A stretch of DNA of 64,000 nucleotides, from NCBI GenBank assembly GCA_021292165.1, contig CM037877.1, forward strand, positions 105,399,858-105,463,857, given 5' to 3'. The first letter of the stretch is position 1. Every line of letters starts with the position of its first letter. Shown one piece after another: positions 51,570-63,041 of the stretch. The position numbers were made by a program, and so were the translations under genes. The stretch comes from Shinisaurus crocodilurus (lineage: Eukaryota > Chordata > Lepidosauria > Squamata > Shinisauridae). Under the pieces are notes generated by a model. The model was given only the letters and a program-made list of their open reading frames with translations, made no database searches and was not told the origin of the DNA.

Positions 51570-52065
51570 GGATCAATTTATCTATTCATTTATTTTATTT
51601 GTACCCCACCATTCTACCAAAAAATGGCACTCGAGGAGGCTTACAGAACAATTAAAATGGATTAAAACAATACATTAAAATACAATAAAAATGTAACAAT
51701 TAACAAAAAAATATTATTAAAAACAGCACCCAACCCTACAGACCCAGACCCACTTATGGGCTAAAGGCTTTCTTAAATAAAGCAGTCTTTCCCTGCCGGT
51801 GGCAGGACAGTAGAGAGGGAGCAAACCTAGCTTCCCCTGGGAGGGAGTCCTACAGCCTGGGAGCGGCCACCGAAAAAGCCCTCACTTAGGTCGCCACCAA
51901 ACATGCCTCTGAAGGCGGTGGTCTTGAAAGAAGGGCCTCTCCAGAAGATCTTAAGAAATAGCCAGGCTCATATGAGAGAAGGCAGTCTTTCAGCAATGCG
52001 ACATTGGAACACACTGGATAAATAATGACAATGGTGAGCAGCTTATGGCTGGCAAGCCTGCCAAT
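51570..52065 (-). mobile_element. L2-type LINE fragment, antisense
   Basis: The + strand starts with TTTATTTTATTTGTACCCCACC and passes through GGGAGGGAGTCCTACAGCCT, GCCACCGAAAAAGCCC and GATCTTAAGAAATAG. Same module as at 25780. Confidence 0.55.
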
Positions 52066-53849
52066 CGAGGAGGACATCAGCAGGAACTTTGTTGGAAAGC
52101 CCCTCAAATCTGGAACCAGCCCTCTTTGGATCCCAGCTATTTTTTCCCCAAGAAATCTGGCATCCAAGCAAAGCTGAGCTCAGGAACCATTTTACGAACA
52201 CATGGCTTTGATTTACCATCTTCAACACACTTGTTCCATGGGGGCCTTTTTAAGACTACCACCTTAGCCATGAGAAAATGTGTTTTACCCTGCCTACCAC
52301 TTATTCACCCTGACTGAGCATCTGATCAATTCATAACTATCTCTGGAGATAACAAACAAAATGCATGAGGTGTGAATAAGACCTTTCGGAAACAGTTGTC
52401 CATCAGGACGTTCCCCTGCACAACAAGTCCCCCTGAAATGAAATTTCAATGAGTCCAGCATGGGAAAAATTTCCAGTGGATTGTACCTCAGGTGAATTAG
52501 GGTGCGAAGGGTACAACTGAATTCAGGCAGGGCTGGGCAACTTGTGACCCTCCAGATGTTGCTGGACTGCAGCTCCCATAAGCCCTCATCATTGGTTTTG
52601 CTGGCTAGGGATGATGGGAGTTGCAACCCAACAATATCTGGAAGGCCCTGAATTAAGGTGTCAAAGCGTTTTGGACCAGTTGTCGAGAACTCCATTTTCT
52701 TTTTGTGTCTTAGTGGTTTGTAAGTTTTCATTTCACAAGGCTGAAGGTGCACGTAGTGGTAAACCACCTGCGGGTGTGTTATCTCGGGAGGTCTCTAGCT
52801 CCAAGGTCAGACCGGGACCCAGTTAACTGGACTGAGTGATCTCAGCTGCATTCCTATGGGAACTCTCACACACCTTGGGGCCTGTGAAAACTGTTCCAGC
52901 CAGCCTGTGACTGGTTAACAGCGATCACCTTAGAGTTGGCAGGGGCTTGAGCATATAACCAGAGGGGTTACAACTGCCCATTGTCTTCGTTTTGCCTTTG
53001 GTTTGGACTCCCAAGTGTTTCTGTCTGGGCCCTGTCCTATTTGAAGACCCGTGCCTAGGTATGTATAGACAGGTTTAGGCAGCACTGTTATTTTTCCCCC
53101 TTGAAGTATTGTTGCCAAACATACTCTGGTTCTTGTGCGTCTTTTATTACCCCAATAAACTCACTACTTCTTATAGCTGGTTGTCTGTGTGCTTCATTCT
53201 AAATTGCCTCAGCAGTACTAACTCCAGAGTCTTCCTCTTGGTTAATGCTATCATTTAAGGTTTCAGGCCTAAGTCTTAGAAATAGAGGTTGCTACTTTAG
53301 CCCCCTATTTCATAAGCCTTAGGGGTATCCTGTAAGGTCTGAGAGTCCCCTGGCTCAGACTGAGGTGGATGTAAGGGTTGGCAGCAGCCTACCTTGCTGG
53401 GTTGGTGTTCAGCCCAATCAACCTTTTGTCCCTGCCTACATTGCTGGGAGCTCAGCTAGGGCAACCCCTTTCCTGCATGGAAAAGATAAATGAGTTCTTA
53501 ACTGAGGCATTTCAGTGTATTGACAGTTTCCGTTTGTAGATCTTTTAAGATGCATTGAGCTAAGTATCTTTCTTTCTTTCTTTGTACAGGAGATGCCAAA
53601 AGAAAGCACGAGTAAAACTGGAGATAAACATGTTCTAGCAGGCCACCGTTACAGCCTACATTTTAGAGATACAATTCAGGTGCACAAATAATTACAAGAA
53701 CATGGCTTGGTGAATGTGAAATAATTAACCACAGTAACAGAGCAGATTCATACACTGGCAATTTTCTTAGTTGTTTATATCATAAAACACACACACACAC
53801 ATCCCATAACAGCAGAGGGGGAAAACATAATAGATAAATGTCAATGGCC
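52066..53849. other. GRIN3A intron, MITE and unassigned sequence
   Basis: A palindromic MITE lies at 52530-52655 (CCTCCAGATGTTGCTGGACT against TATCTGGAAGG). A TTTC tract is at 53567-53585. A (CA)n tract is at 53788-53800. No gene. Confidence 0.4.
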
Positions 53850-54680
53850 AGGTTCGCACGGCACTTATTCCACACAGGTTCTGAAACCTCTGTGGGTGTA
53901 AAGTTGCCCCAGGCCCCGGCTGTGCCTGACCAATGGTCGGACGCAGCGGGGGTCTGGTGCCACTGCCTCTCCCCTCAGTCCTCTGGTTGGTATCCAGGGG
54001 GCACTGTGGGAGCACTGAGGGGAGACGAGTGGGGATGGCAGCTGCCAAAAAGTGCCCAAGCGGCACTTTTTGGCAGCTGTCAGAGGTTGCTTGCCTTTGC
54101 TTGGCAGGGTTGCATCCCCGAACAAGGGCAACGACCCCCCCGGCTGCTCCCCCCTCTTGCTCCCCCTCCCCCAGGGCCCCACTCACCACTGTTGTCTGTC
54201 GCCGCTGCGCGCCTCATCCTCCTCACCAGGGCTGGGCAAGGAGGAGCTGCGTTGGCGGTCCCTCACAAGGCCGGGGTTGAACCCCACCTTGCGCGGCACC
54301 CCCAACATGGTGGTGGCTCCCCTCCCTGGCTCGCCCTCCTTCTCCCACGAGAGAAAGATGGTTGAACCAGGGAGGGGGAGCTACCACCGCGGCGGCTCCA
54401 GTTGGGGCCTTGGTGTGTGTGCGCCAAGCCCCTGATGTAGCCAGGAAAGGCAGCTATGTGGGGCAGGGGAACTAGAGCTAAGGAGAAGCCAACTCCGGTA
54501 CCCTTGCCCCACATAGCTGCCTGTCCAAAGGCCCGGTGTGCTGGCGTTCCTCTCCAGGGCCTTCCTGTACCTGTGAGGAGGAAGAGGCGGTGCATGGTGG
54601 CAGACGGCAGAGTGGTAGCAGCGCTGAGTGGGGCCCTGGCAGGAGCGGAGCGATTGTATACAATCAGTTCAGACCTCTGA
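53850..54680. other. GC-rich island with internal hairpins in GRIN3A intron
   Basis: A CpG-rich block with open frames up to 185 codons on both strands, which I read as compositional. Two inverted repeats: 54036-54080 (GGCAGCTGCCAAAAAGTGCC against GGCACTTTTTGGCAGCTG) and about 54450-54522 (GGCAGCTATGTGGGGCA against TGCCCCACATAGCTGCC). The left edge GGTTCGCACGGCAC resembles the element at 39020. It is probably a large nonautonomous transposon or a captured CpG island. Confidence 0.4.
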
Positions 54681-55474
54681 CAAGAGTGATCTGCTCTTTC
54701 CCTGCAGTACAGCCACTTAAGCACTGCCATTAAGAGGAAATGTATCACCAAAAAAGAAGGCAAAAGAAGACAGCAATTTGCATAATGTTTGCATAAGAAA
54801 ATTACAATACATCTCGCCATAGTGGAGAAGACTGACTAGGCGGCCTGTGAGCCTGCTCAGTCTGCTGTCTGTGGATGGGCAACTTCAAGGCCCCAGCTGC
54901 TCCCCCTCTTTATGGTTCTTTGACTCTAAACAGACTTGGACTGGGCACCTCTTTAAATAGAGGGCACCTCCAAATAGAGAACTGTCCTCTGCCAGCTCTC
55001 CAAAATAGAGGACTGTCCTCTGGCCACCCTATGTGTAGCTGCACATGAAAAAGAAACAGCATAGCCAAATTCTGTTCACCACTTGGCTGGCTGGACTGGC
55101 TTAGCAATTAGTTCCATGTACACCATAGGTGTATTGAGGTATACGACGAGAAGATGTCAACTCTGCAGGGGCCAGGGAGCAGTTCTAGTCTAGTTAAAGG
55201 GCAAAGGCAGAAACGAAGCTTATCTGTGAAGTCAGGGAGCAGGACTGAACCACTTGACTGTGTCAGGGGAGGGAATTCTGGACGTTGCCTAGCAACAGGT
55301 TAGAGTTCCTGTCTATAATTCTCTGACATAGGCCATTCTAGCAGTTAACTGACTTAACTGATGGTTGCTAGGGTTTAGCAAGGAGACTTGACCTGTGTTT
55401 TCCTTACCTCACAGAATAAGTAACATTTAAGAAACTGAAGTTACGAAGTCTGCAACCATCAAGCTTATAGTACC

Positions 55475-55690
55475 TGAAAAATAGAGTGTTGGACTCGGGA
55501 GATCTGGGTTCTAGTCCCCACTGGGCCATGAAGCTCACTGGGTGACTTTGGGCCAGTCACTGACTCTCAGCCTAACCTACCTCACAGGGTTGTTGTGAGG
55601 ATAAAATGGAGAGGAGAAGGATTATGTAAGCCGCCTTGGGTTCCTTGCAGGAGAAAAAGGCGGGGTATAAATATAATAAATAAAAATAAA
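55475..55690 (+). mobile_element. CORE/MIR-like tRNA SINE, most complete copy
   Basis: B box GGGTTCTAGTCCCCA, core GGTGACTTTGGGCCAGTC, CCTACCTCACAGGGTTGTTG, AGCCGCCTTGGGTTCCTTG and tail AATATAATAAATAAA. It serves as the reference for the other four copies. Confidence 0.9.
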
Positions 55691-56896
55691 TAAATTGTGC
55701 TCTGCCATCAGGATGATGGTTATTTGTATTCATCCTACTGCAGTTCTTAAAACTGTGCATGGGTAAAATAACCAGACATCATCTGTTTTGCCCAAGACTT
55801 CATGACAGGGGGGGAAATGTTTGTGAGTATTGGCTCTTCATATACCAAGGTAAAGAATGCCCACTCCAGTACTAAGGGTCAGTTGATATATGCAAATAAA
55901 TGCAGCACATGTTAGCTTCATTTCACATTGCAAGTGGGAGAAGAACCATGAGTTAAAATGTTTCCAAATGTTTGCAAGATTCATCCCCAAAATGCATTTG
56001 GAGCAGAACTGTGGACAAAGGCTTAAAGCCCCCTTGGCCCAGTTCCAGTCCAGACACACACAGAGCCTGCACCAACTATTTGTTAACCCCCCCAACCCCT
56101 AAATCACACAAGGCCAAATACAGCTAAGCTTTGCTGAATTGAGTCAACTGAATTCATCTCGCTCTGAGGTATGCCAATCTCAATAGCGTTCCCCCCCCTT
56201 TTCTTTCCATGATTTGCATTTGAGTAATCTAATCTCTTTTGCTGGCTGAAGCACACTTTATAATGAATGCACCATCGGAGAAAGGTTTCCAATTCAAGAT
56301 CATTCCCTTCATATTAAGAATAAAATATGGCAGCTAGGCTTGATTAATTAAGTAATGAGCTTAACGATTCCATTTACTTAATAGAGGGGGAAAGGACCGT
56401 CTTAATTTGAACAAGCTGATGCCAACTCAAAGCATGAGTGGACAATGTCCCAGGTTAGATATGTCCCAGGAGGTTAGGTACCTGTGCTTTTTTTTCGTAC
56501 AAAGACTCCACCATGAAAATATTTCCTTGCACAATGTGCAACCCATTCTGAAATATTAACATTTCAGATTGTTTCTTCTCTTTTCCCATTACATCCAGAA
56601 CAAAAACAACCCCACCCCCAGCATTTTTGCCTTATTTTTACAGTAGTTTAGCTTCTAAAAGCAGAAAGGTGAAAACAGGCAGTAGTGGGAAGATGGGGGG
56701 AGCTTTCAAATATATGGTGTGGTTTTTTTGTCTGTGAGGTTCCTACGTTTAGCAATTTTGATCACTCTTGCTTGGAAGATTTCTCTTCTTTGGAATGATA
56801 TCTACACTAAAGCTGTACAGCACAAACCTATATATGTCTACTCGGAAATAAGTCCCATTATTTCCAGGTAATTGGGCATAGGATTGCAGCTTTAGA
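55691..56896. other. GRIN3A intron, unassigned
   Basis: 56810-56890 holds a relative of the CATTGAATTCAATGGG repeat (ATGTCTACTCGGAAATAAGT, GGGCATAGGATTGCAGC). Nothing else recognised. Confidence 0.35.
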
Positions 56897-57218
56897 CTGG
56901 GTTCAGACAACACGATAACCCACACTGAAGGGTTGAGTATGGGTTGAGTGTGGGTTGTCATTGAACCATGGGTTGTTGTTGAACCGTGGATTATCATGTT
57001 GTCTGAACCCAGCTGAGATAACAAACTATGGTGAACAACCCACAGTTCACAACCCAACAACAAACCATGGCTTCTCTTCATGGGTTGTTTGTGGTTAACA
57101 AGCCATGGCTTGTTAGCACAGCTGGGTTCACACAGCACCATAACCCATAGTTCAGCAACAACCCACACTCAACCCATACTCAACCCTTCAGTGTGGGTTA
57201 TCATGTTGTCTGAACCCA
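56897..57218. mobile_element. Palindromic MITE, family with TGGGTTCAG ends, copy 2
   Basis: 322 bp, same structure as 48647-48968. Ends CTGGGTTCAGACAACACGAT and ATCATGTTGTCTGAACCCA. The middle has a second TGTTGTCTGAACCCAGCTGA, so the element looks like two hairpin units in tandem. Confidence 0.88.
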
Positions 57219-57416
57219 TTCTTAAGTTAGTTGAACATCTCATGCTTTGTTTCCAGGGAACCCAAAAATAATCGCTCTGTAAGGGTGGGGGGGCTATGGA
57301 ACTTTAACAGAGAAACCTCACCACCACATGAAATGACACTTGCCATTATTCTCTGAGAGAAGCCCTACAAGTTAAAAACTATCTAAGTTTTTAGTATAAA
57401 TATGTCCTTATAGAGC

Positions 57417-57492
57417 TGTGGCAGCAGTGGCGGTGGTGGTGGTGGTGGTGGCGGCGGCAGCAGTAGTGGTGGTGGTGGCGGTGGCGGCTAGG
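57417..57492. repeat. (GGT/GGC)n trinucleotide tract
   Basis: Mixed GGT, GGC and CAG units for about 75 bp. It lies deep in intron and is not part of a coding exon. Confidence 0.85.
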
Positions 57493-57845
57493 AGGGAATG
57501 AATTTCCAGCAGATGGAAAGTGCTAGCTGTGATGGGGGACAGGAATGCCAGGAGACCAGTATCAAAAAGCCTGAGACTCAAGATAAAGTACCTGGCGATG
57601 TAAGGTCCAGTGTCAGTGGTAGGCACGGTTGGGCACCTGCCAAAGGCCCACACCCCAGCAGGGGCCCCCTGACAAGAGCCCCCTGGAGTCAGTCCTCCAC
57701 TTCATCATTGCAACCTGCTTGTTCACCTGTCTCTTTCTTTGGCCCAGACAACAGAGATGGTGAGGAGGAGGAGATGTCACGGCCTACGTGCTCACTGGCT
57801 CTCTGCCTGTCACGCAAACAAGTGGTAGCAATGATGAGAAAGAGG

Positions 57846-57962
57846 ATGAGGAGCGATAGGAGCTGGTGACAATGGCAGTGAGAAGGTAGACTTGCTGAGG
57901 GAGGGGGCACACTGAGGGAGTCTTGCCCAAGGGCCCTCAAAAACCTGGAGCCAGCACTGGGC
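57846..57962. repeat. Duplicated block, partner at 59649
   Basis: Blocks GATGAGGAGCGATAG, GAGCTGGTGA, GGGAGGGGGC, ACTGAGGGAGTCTTGC and CCTCAAAAACC recur in order at 59649-59745. The copies are too diverged to say whether this is a local duplication or two insertions. Confidence 0.5.
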
Positions 57963-59648
57963 CCAAGAAAGGTCCTCCCATTCATTTCCAGCTACTGATC
58001 CCTCAACCCACCTCAAAAGACTCTAAGCACTGCCACTGCTGCCTTTTGTTTATTTCTATATCTCAGAAAGAGGGGAGGGGAACCATAATCTAGCAATGCT
58101 AAATGCAATCGTCATGCATACAATCCAATTGTCCTCCAAGCATAAAGCAGAAAAGGTTGCTTGATTGGGGTTCAGAAGGGGAAGGAGAAAGGGGACGTTT
58201 GCAGGGAAGGGCAGCATGCTTCACCTGTTTTTTCCCCAAGCTCTCTCTAAAGAACTTCAGTTAGATTTTATTTTTTTTTAAAGCATCTTCCAGGAACTCT
58301 TTAAAAGAAAATAAAAGAACAGATGTTGAGGGGAGTTTGTCCATCACTAAAAGCTGATTTTGCTGTCATACCTTATCCCCATGGGAACTTCAGTTTTTGG
58401 TTTGTGGTGGTGGTGGGGAGGGATGATTAACAGAATTATTGGCACCCGTTCCAAACTATAATTTCCAGGATTCTTTGTTGGTGGGAGCCATGCCAGCGAC
58501 AGTGGTTTAAAACTGATGTACCGGTAGCTTGTCATACAGATCTGCCAGAAGAAGATCCTATGAACCACTTTGCTTCTCAGTGCCGTATTTCTATCTCTTC
58601 CTGGTGTGACTGGAGGCATCCAAAGTTTCCTAATGCAGCTTGGCCTCCGCTCCTCCAAGATGGAGGAGGATGTTTTCCTAACAGAGCTTCAAACAATCAA
58701 GCCCCTGACACCTGATTAGAGGGGTCTGGCAAACAATCTGGCTGGAGGAAAACAGAACATTCTCTAAAACAAGTTTGTATTTCACGAACAACCCCCTTCC
58801 CCAAAAAAATGATCGGGAAAGAAGCATCTTGAAATAAATGCGAAGGGTTTTTCATCAGGGAATAAAGTGCAAATGTACTGTGTTTCTAAAAATTGGTTAC
58901 GAGGCTACCAAGGTAGCAACAAAAACAAGAAGATGGATATTTCATCATTGAAAAAGGGTCATCACAATCAATATTTCGCTTACAGATATGGGCATGGCGG
59001 TGCCATTACTCTTTGCCGACATGTCCTTGAGTGCCAGCCAAAAAATTTCATCAAAAAAGATACCAGGGCGAAAACAATATGAAACCTTGCTCTGTTGATT
59101 ACAAGTATCCAAGTCCCATTGCAGAATGTACACAATGAAGAGTATCCTTTTTATCATCCTATAAGTCCAGAGTGATTGCAGTGAAGCCAGCAGAAACTCA
59201 CAGTAAAGGCCAAGGAAATTGTTATGAGGCTTAGGGCACTTTCATAGGAAGTGCTTGAGCCTCTCTTGTCTATTTAAGTGAACCTCTGATGGGTGTTAAT
59301 ACAGGAGAGAAGTGGGGGAAAGAGTGGCATTTGTAATGCCAGTAAGCATTCTGGCCAATGCTGATTTTTTTAAAAAACAACAACAATATTTTGGAATATT
59401 TTGAATATTTGCATTGCTCACCAAATGAGCAGGAAACACTTTATGCCTCTGGCATGAAAATACCCTTAATTCTTTTCTTTGATAATGATTCGTGACCCTT
59501 TACACAGAGCTTGAAGGCTGCTACTACTCTAGTAACTTCCACGTAAGACCCCACTGTGCAAGGGAAATAACCTAGTCTTAAATATTTCCTTAAAAATAAC
59601 TATGGCCAGGACTAGATATTATGTTTACCACGTGATTGTCTCTCCTGG
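57963..59648. other. GRIN3A intron, unassigned
   Basis: No gene or repeat family recognised. Short open frames at 58347-58658 and 58867-59157 have no splice context. Confidence 0.3.
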
Positions 59649-59745
59649 GATGAGGAGCAATAGCAGCTGGTGAACAATGGTGGTGAAGGGAGGGGGCCCA
59701 CTGAGGGTGTCTTGCTCAAGGGACCTCAAAAACCAGAAGTCGGCA
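59649..59745. repeat. Duplicated block, partner at 57846
   Basis: See partner. Here GATGAGGAGCAATAG, CAGCTGGTGA, GGGAGGGGGCCCACTGAGGG and GTCTTGCTCAAGGGA. Confidence 0.5.
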
Positions 59746-59829
59746 TTGCATTGCAGATATGTGAGCGGTAACCAGAAACTGGGCCTTTTCAGTGGTGGCA
59801 TCCTGATTATAGAATCATCTCACCAAAGA

Positions 59830-60190
59830 GGCTCACCTGGCACTCACTTTATTTGTTTGTTTATTTACTTACTTAATAATATTTATGAATTGCTTACTTT
59901 AAAAGGAATTTCTAAGCAATCTAAAACACAATAAAGTATAAGATCATAATTAAATATTGTACATTATTACTGTATACAAAAGACAAGATGACCTTCCTGG
60001 GAACGCTTTTTGGAAAAAGCATGTTTTCAGAAGGCAGTGAAAACCCAGAAGGGTTGGCACCTGTCTAATTTGTATTGGTTGGGAGTACCAGAGAGTGGAT
60101 GCCCTATTCCAAGCCATCATGGAACCAAATTTGAAATCTTGGACACCACCAGGAGGGTAACTTCATTGTCATTTCAGTATCTGGCATATA
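59830..60190 (-). mobile_element. L2-type LINE fragment, antisense
   Basis: The + strand opens with TTTGTTTGTTTATTTACTTA and ATATTTATGAATTGC, an L2-like tail in reverse, and continues with a diverged body. Confidence 0.45.
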
Positions 60191-60577
60191 TTTACATATA
60201 ATAAGGACTCAATCACATGGGGATGCCCATAACCCTACAAACCTGGAGCATTACAGGCATCCTATGGAGGGCAGGAGGAGCATGGAGGTGAAGGTCACCT
60301 CCACGCTCCTCTCACTCTGCAAAGCACTTAGATGGCCAATTTCAGCCATCTAAGTGTGGCACTTTGGAGCGGGAGGGAAGGAGGCTGAGGTGCCACCAGG
60401 ATACATCGTATCTTGCTGGTCTCTTCCCATCTGGCACTCCGGAACGCTCCCAAAAGCCCTTCTCTGAGGTCGCTCTTATGACCTCGGTGGAGAAGCAGCT
60501 GGTGTGGTTCTTTCTGAACCAGCTGCAAGTGGGTGGCAGGGAAATCTGAGCACAGGTCCCCAGCTATGAGGTAGGAG

Positions 60578-61309
60578 CAGGACCGGTGCAAGGCAGTTTG
60601 GCGCCGTAGGCAAAATCAAATATTTAGCGCCCTCCTTCCCACTTGAGCCCTCCCTCCCTCGGCGGTGGCAGTCCCGGTGGTGGAGAAGAAGTCGGCCGAG
60701 CGAGCGAGCTTCCTCCTGCTGCTGATGCTGCCGCCGCCGCTGCCGCCAGCCTCCGCAGCCTGGGAAGGGAGGAAGGAAGGTGAGAAGAGGCGCAAAGCTG
60801 CGGTGAATCAGCAGTCACCAGCCGCTCCAGCTGCGCCTGGGCGGACAGAGGCGAGCCCGCCTGCCCGGAGGAGGAGGCGGCGAAGCGGGATTCGGCGTCA
60901 AGCGAGCGGCCCCGCGTGGAGCTGCCTTCACGGGTGCGGCTGCTGCTGCTGCCCCATGCCTGCCTGGCCGCTCTCCTGCTCGGCTTCTTTGCCCAGATCG
61001 GATGCGCCAAGCGCAGCGAGCCCCGGCTGCCTGACGCCTCGTGCGCTGCTGCCGCCGGTGCCGCCGGGAGATCAGGCTCGCTCGCTCCCATCTTCCTCCT
61101 CCTCTTCCGTACACACGTCACGCACCGCAGAAAGCGGAGCGCAGGCCCCACGCCCTCCCTTCCTCGTCCGTTCCTGGAGGAGGAAGAGAAGGGCGAGTGT
61201 CTGCGTGGGTCTGGGGCACAGGCGAAGCAGGAGCAGAGCGTTTCTGCGCCCCCTTTAGCCATGCGCCCTAGGCAGCCACCTAGTTCGCCTAGTGGTAGCG
61301 CCGGCCCCG
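60578..61309. mobile_element. Long hAT-type MITE (732 bp) with GC-rich cargo
   Basis: Ends CAGGACCGGTGC and GGTAGCGCCGGCCCCG. The target duplication GGTAGGAG is perfect (60570-60577 and 61310-61317). The outer 70 bp on each side align with the 166-bp element at 51038. Between TTCCCACTTGAG and TTTCTGCGCCCC there are about 593 bp (60648-61240) absent from the short element, which has about 24 bp there. The right end has ATGCGCCCTAGGCAGCCACC as in the short copy. Confidence 0.9.
60648..61240 (+). pseudogene. GC-rich cargo, possibly a captured first exon
   Basis: CpG-rich with (CTG/GCC) runs. In the frame opening at GTG 60916 the sequence reads a few residues, then LLLLPHACLAALLLGFFAQI followed by GCA, a signal-peptide-like pattern with a plausible cleavage site, then Arg/Ala/Ser-rich residues. 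I cannot identify a parent gene. Other frames on both strands are also open (up to 236 codons), so base composition alone could explain the length. No start codon ATG opens the signal-like frame. Confidence 0.4.
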
Positions 61310-61317
61310 GGTAGGAG

Positions 61318-62647
61318 AGATTTTCTGACCTCATAGTTGGGAATCCAAAAAATCCTATGGCCGTCTAGGCGCTGTCTAGCAGCCATAGGATTGTGTTGCC
61401 CATATATATTTAAATTCCAGGCATATTCAGTGTGAGTTTAATCTCCAATGGTAACTTTTATGCTACTTGCATTGCATTGTGGTTTTAGTTCTTCTAAATT
61501 GTGTGTGTGTGATTTAAATTGCATCTTACTATTACGTTACTGTTTCTAGATAGTACATTGTGTAAGCTGCTCTGGGAGAGTCTTTTTTTGAAGGGTCGTT
61601 TCTCAAAAGAAACAAATAAATGAACAAACTGCCTGTGCAGTCTCTGGACAACTGCAGCCTCGGGGGACTGTGCCATTAATCGTTTCTTTGGCATATACAG
61701 TCCCTGTGCAAACAGTTATGATAGTTTAATTCATTTATGAAAACTACGGTAATTGTTTTGGCCACATCTCAACCAAACGTAAACACTTTGAAGTCCCACT
61801 AATTTACATTGATAAGTTAAACATGTGCGTTAACAGATCTCCTCCATGTGGCATGAATGAGTCTTCAAAATGCTTCACTTTGGTCCAATCATAGTTTTTA
61901 TTTATCAGTGAATTAATTCCAGGTTCTAGGTGATCAATCAGATCTATGAAAGCTAATCAATCAATTAGGTTGTGTGTGTTTTTACTGCTTAACGTGAATT
62001 CTGTCCTCTGGGCTGCAGTATTTCAATAAACCCCTGAACGGGGGCTTCAAATTCCAGGGGGTAAAAGTATGTTTTTTCAGCATCCCTCATGACCAATGCC
62101 TCGAAGACTCCACTAGATGTCTCTCTTCCAGTATGGATTAACTATGGCTTCAAACCTCATCACAAATTCACTTGGTTGTGCTTTAGCATTTAACTCAGTT
62201 CAGTAGTAGGCTTCTAAGCAAACACCATTAGACATTTTCATCTCAGAGTTGCCAAGAAGTGCTTTAAAAAACCCACCACCTTGCCAGCCTCTCTTTTTCC
62301 AACTTCAAAACCCCGTTCAGTAATGTCCATTATGCATTTCGCAAGCCAGCTTTTCCTCTGGCAAATGTAGGGTTCCCCCTGTAACTATACTTCTGGGTAA
62401 CTGACAACAATTCCCTATTGGTCCTCTTAACGGAGTTTTGTCGCAGAGAACGATGTTCCAAAATGCAAAGTATCAAGAGATCACAGTTTTCTGGGCACGG
62501 GAATGCTGCATTAAGAAAACCTCTGGCCTTTCCCCAAGAACATTTTGTTTTAGACCAACACTGTTGCTGGATAACCTGGAGCACATCTGGCTTTCAAGCA
62601 GCATTTTGAAACCAGTAGCGGGCACGCATTGGTTGTTCTGTATAAAT
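61318..62647. other. GRIN3A intron, unassigned
   Basis: A (GT)n is at 61500-61511. Nothing else is recognised. Confidence 0.3.
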
Positions 62648-63041
62648 CAGGGGTGCGGAACCTTAGGCCCGGGGGCCAAACCTCTCCATCCTGGAGTCCC
62701 AATATGGCTCTCTGGGGTTCTCAGGAGGCCATGCCCCCTTCCACCACCCCCACCGCCCCCACCCCCTTTCCACCAACCACCAATCGTTTTGTGGTTTCCC
62801 AGCTTTTGTGCAGTCCCCCACCCCCACCCAATTATAAAAGGTAGCAATGCCTGTCCTGAGGCCTAGTTATTGGCAGTGAGAGCTTTAAGATACAGTATGC
62901 TTGGAATTCTTGGCCTTGCCCCCTTTGCCTTCAACCCCACCCCATTTTGTCTTTGGCCCTGCCCACCGCCGCAATGCAACTCTTGAGAGTTTCTCCAAAA
63001 TGGAATTCGGCCCTTGGGCTGAAAGAGATTCAGCAGGCCTG
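62648..63041 (+). mobile_element. hAT-type MITE, longest copy of its family
   Basis: Left end CAGGGGTGCGGAACC, right end GATTCAGCAGGCCTG, 394 bp. Flanks GTATAAAT and GTTTAAAT match at 7 of 8 bases. The body has GGCAGTGAGAGCTTTAAG, ACAGTATGCTTGGAATTC and TCTCCAAAATGGAATTCGG, shared with 36429, 38482, 19709 and 30003. Confidence 0.85.

Noticed and set aside
53767..54820. Open frames of up to 185 codons on both strands as possible genes
   Set aside because: They overlap in opposite directions in a GC-rich block where stops are rare, have no family features, and sit between inverted repeats.
60624..61334. 236-codon minus-strand frame as a gene
   Set aside because: It spans both ends of a hAT-type element and is made of Ser/Ala/Arg runs, as expected from GC-rich noncoding sequence. 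The plus-strand signal-like frame was kept only as a possible captured fragment.
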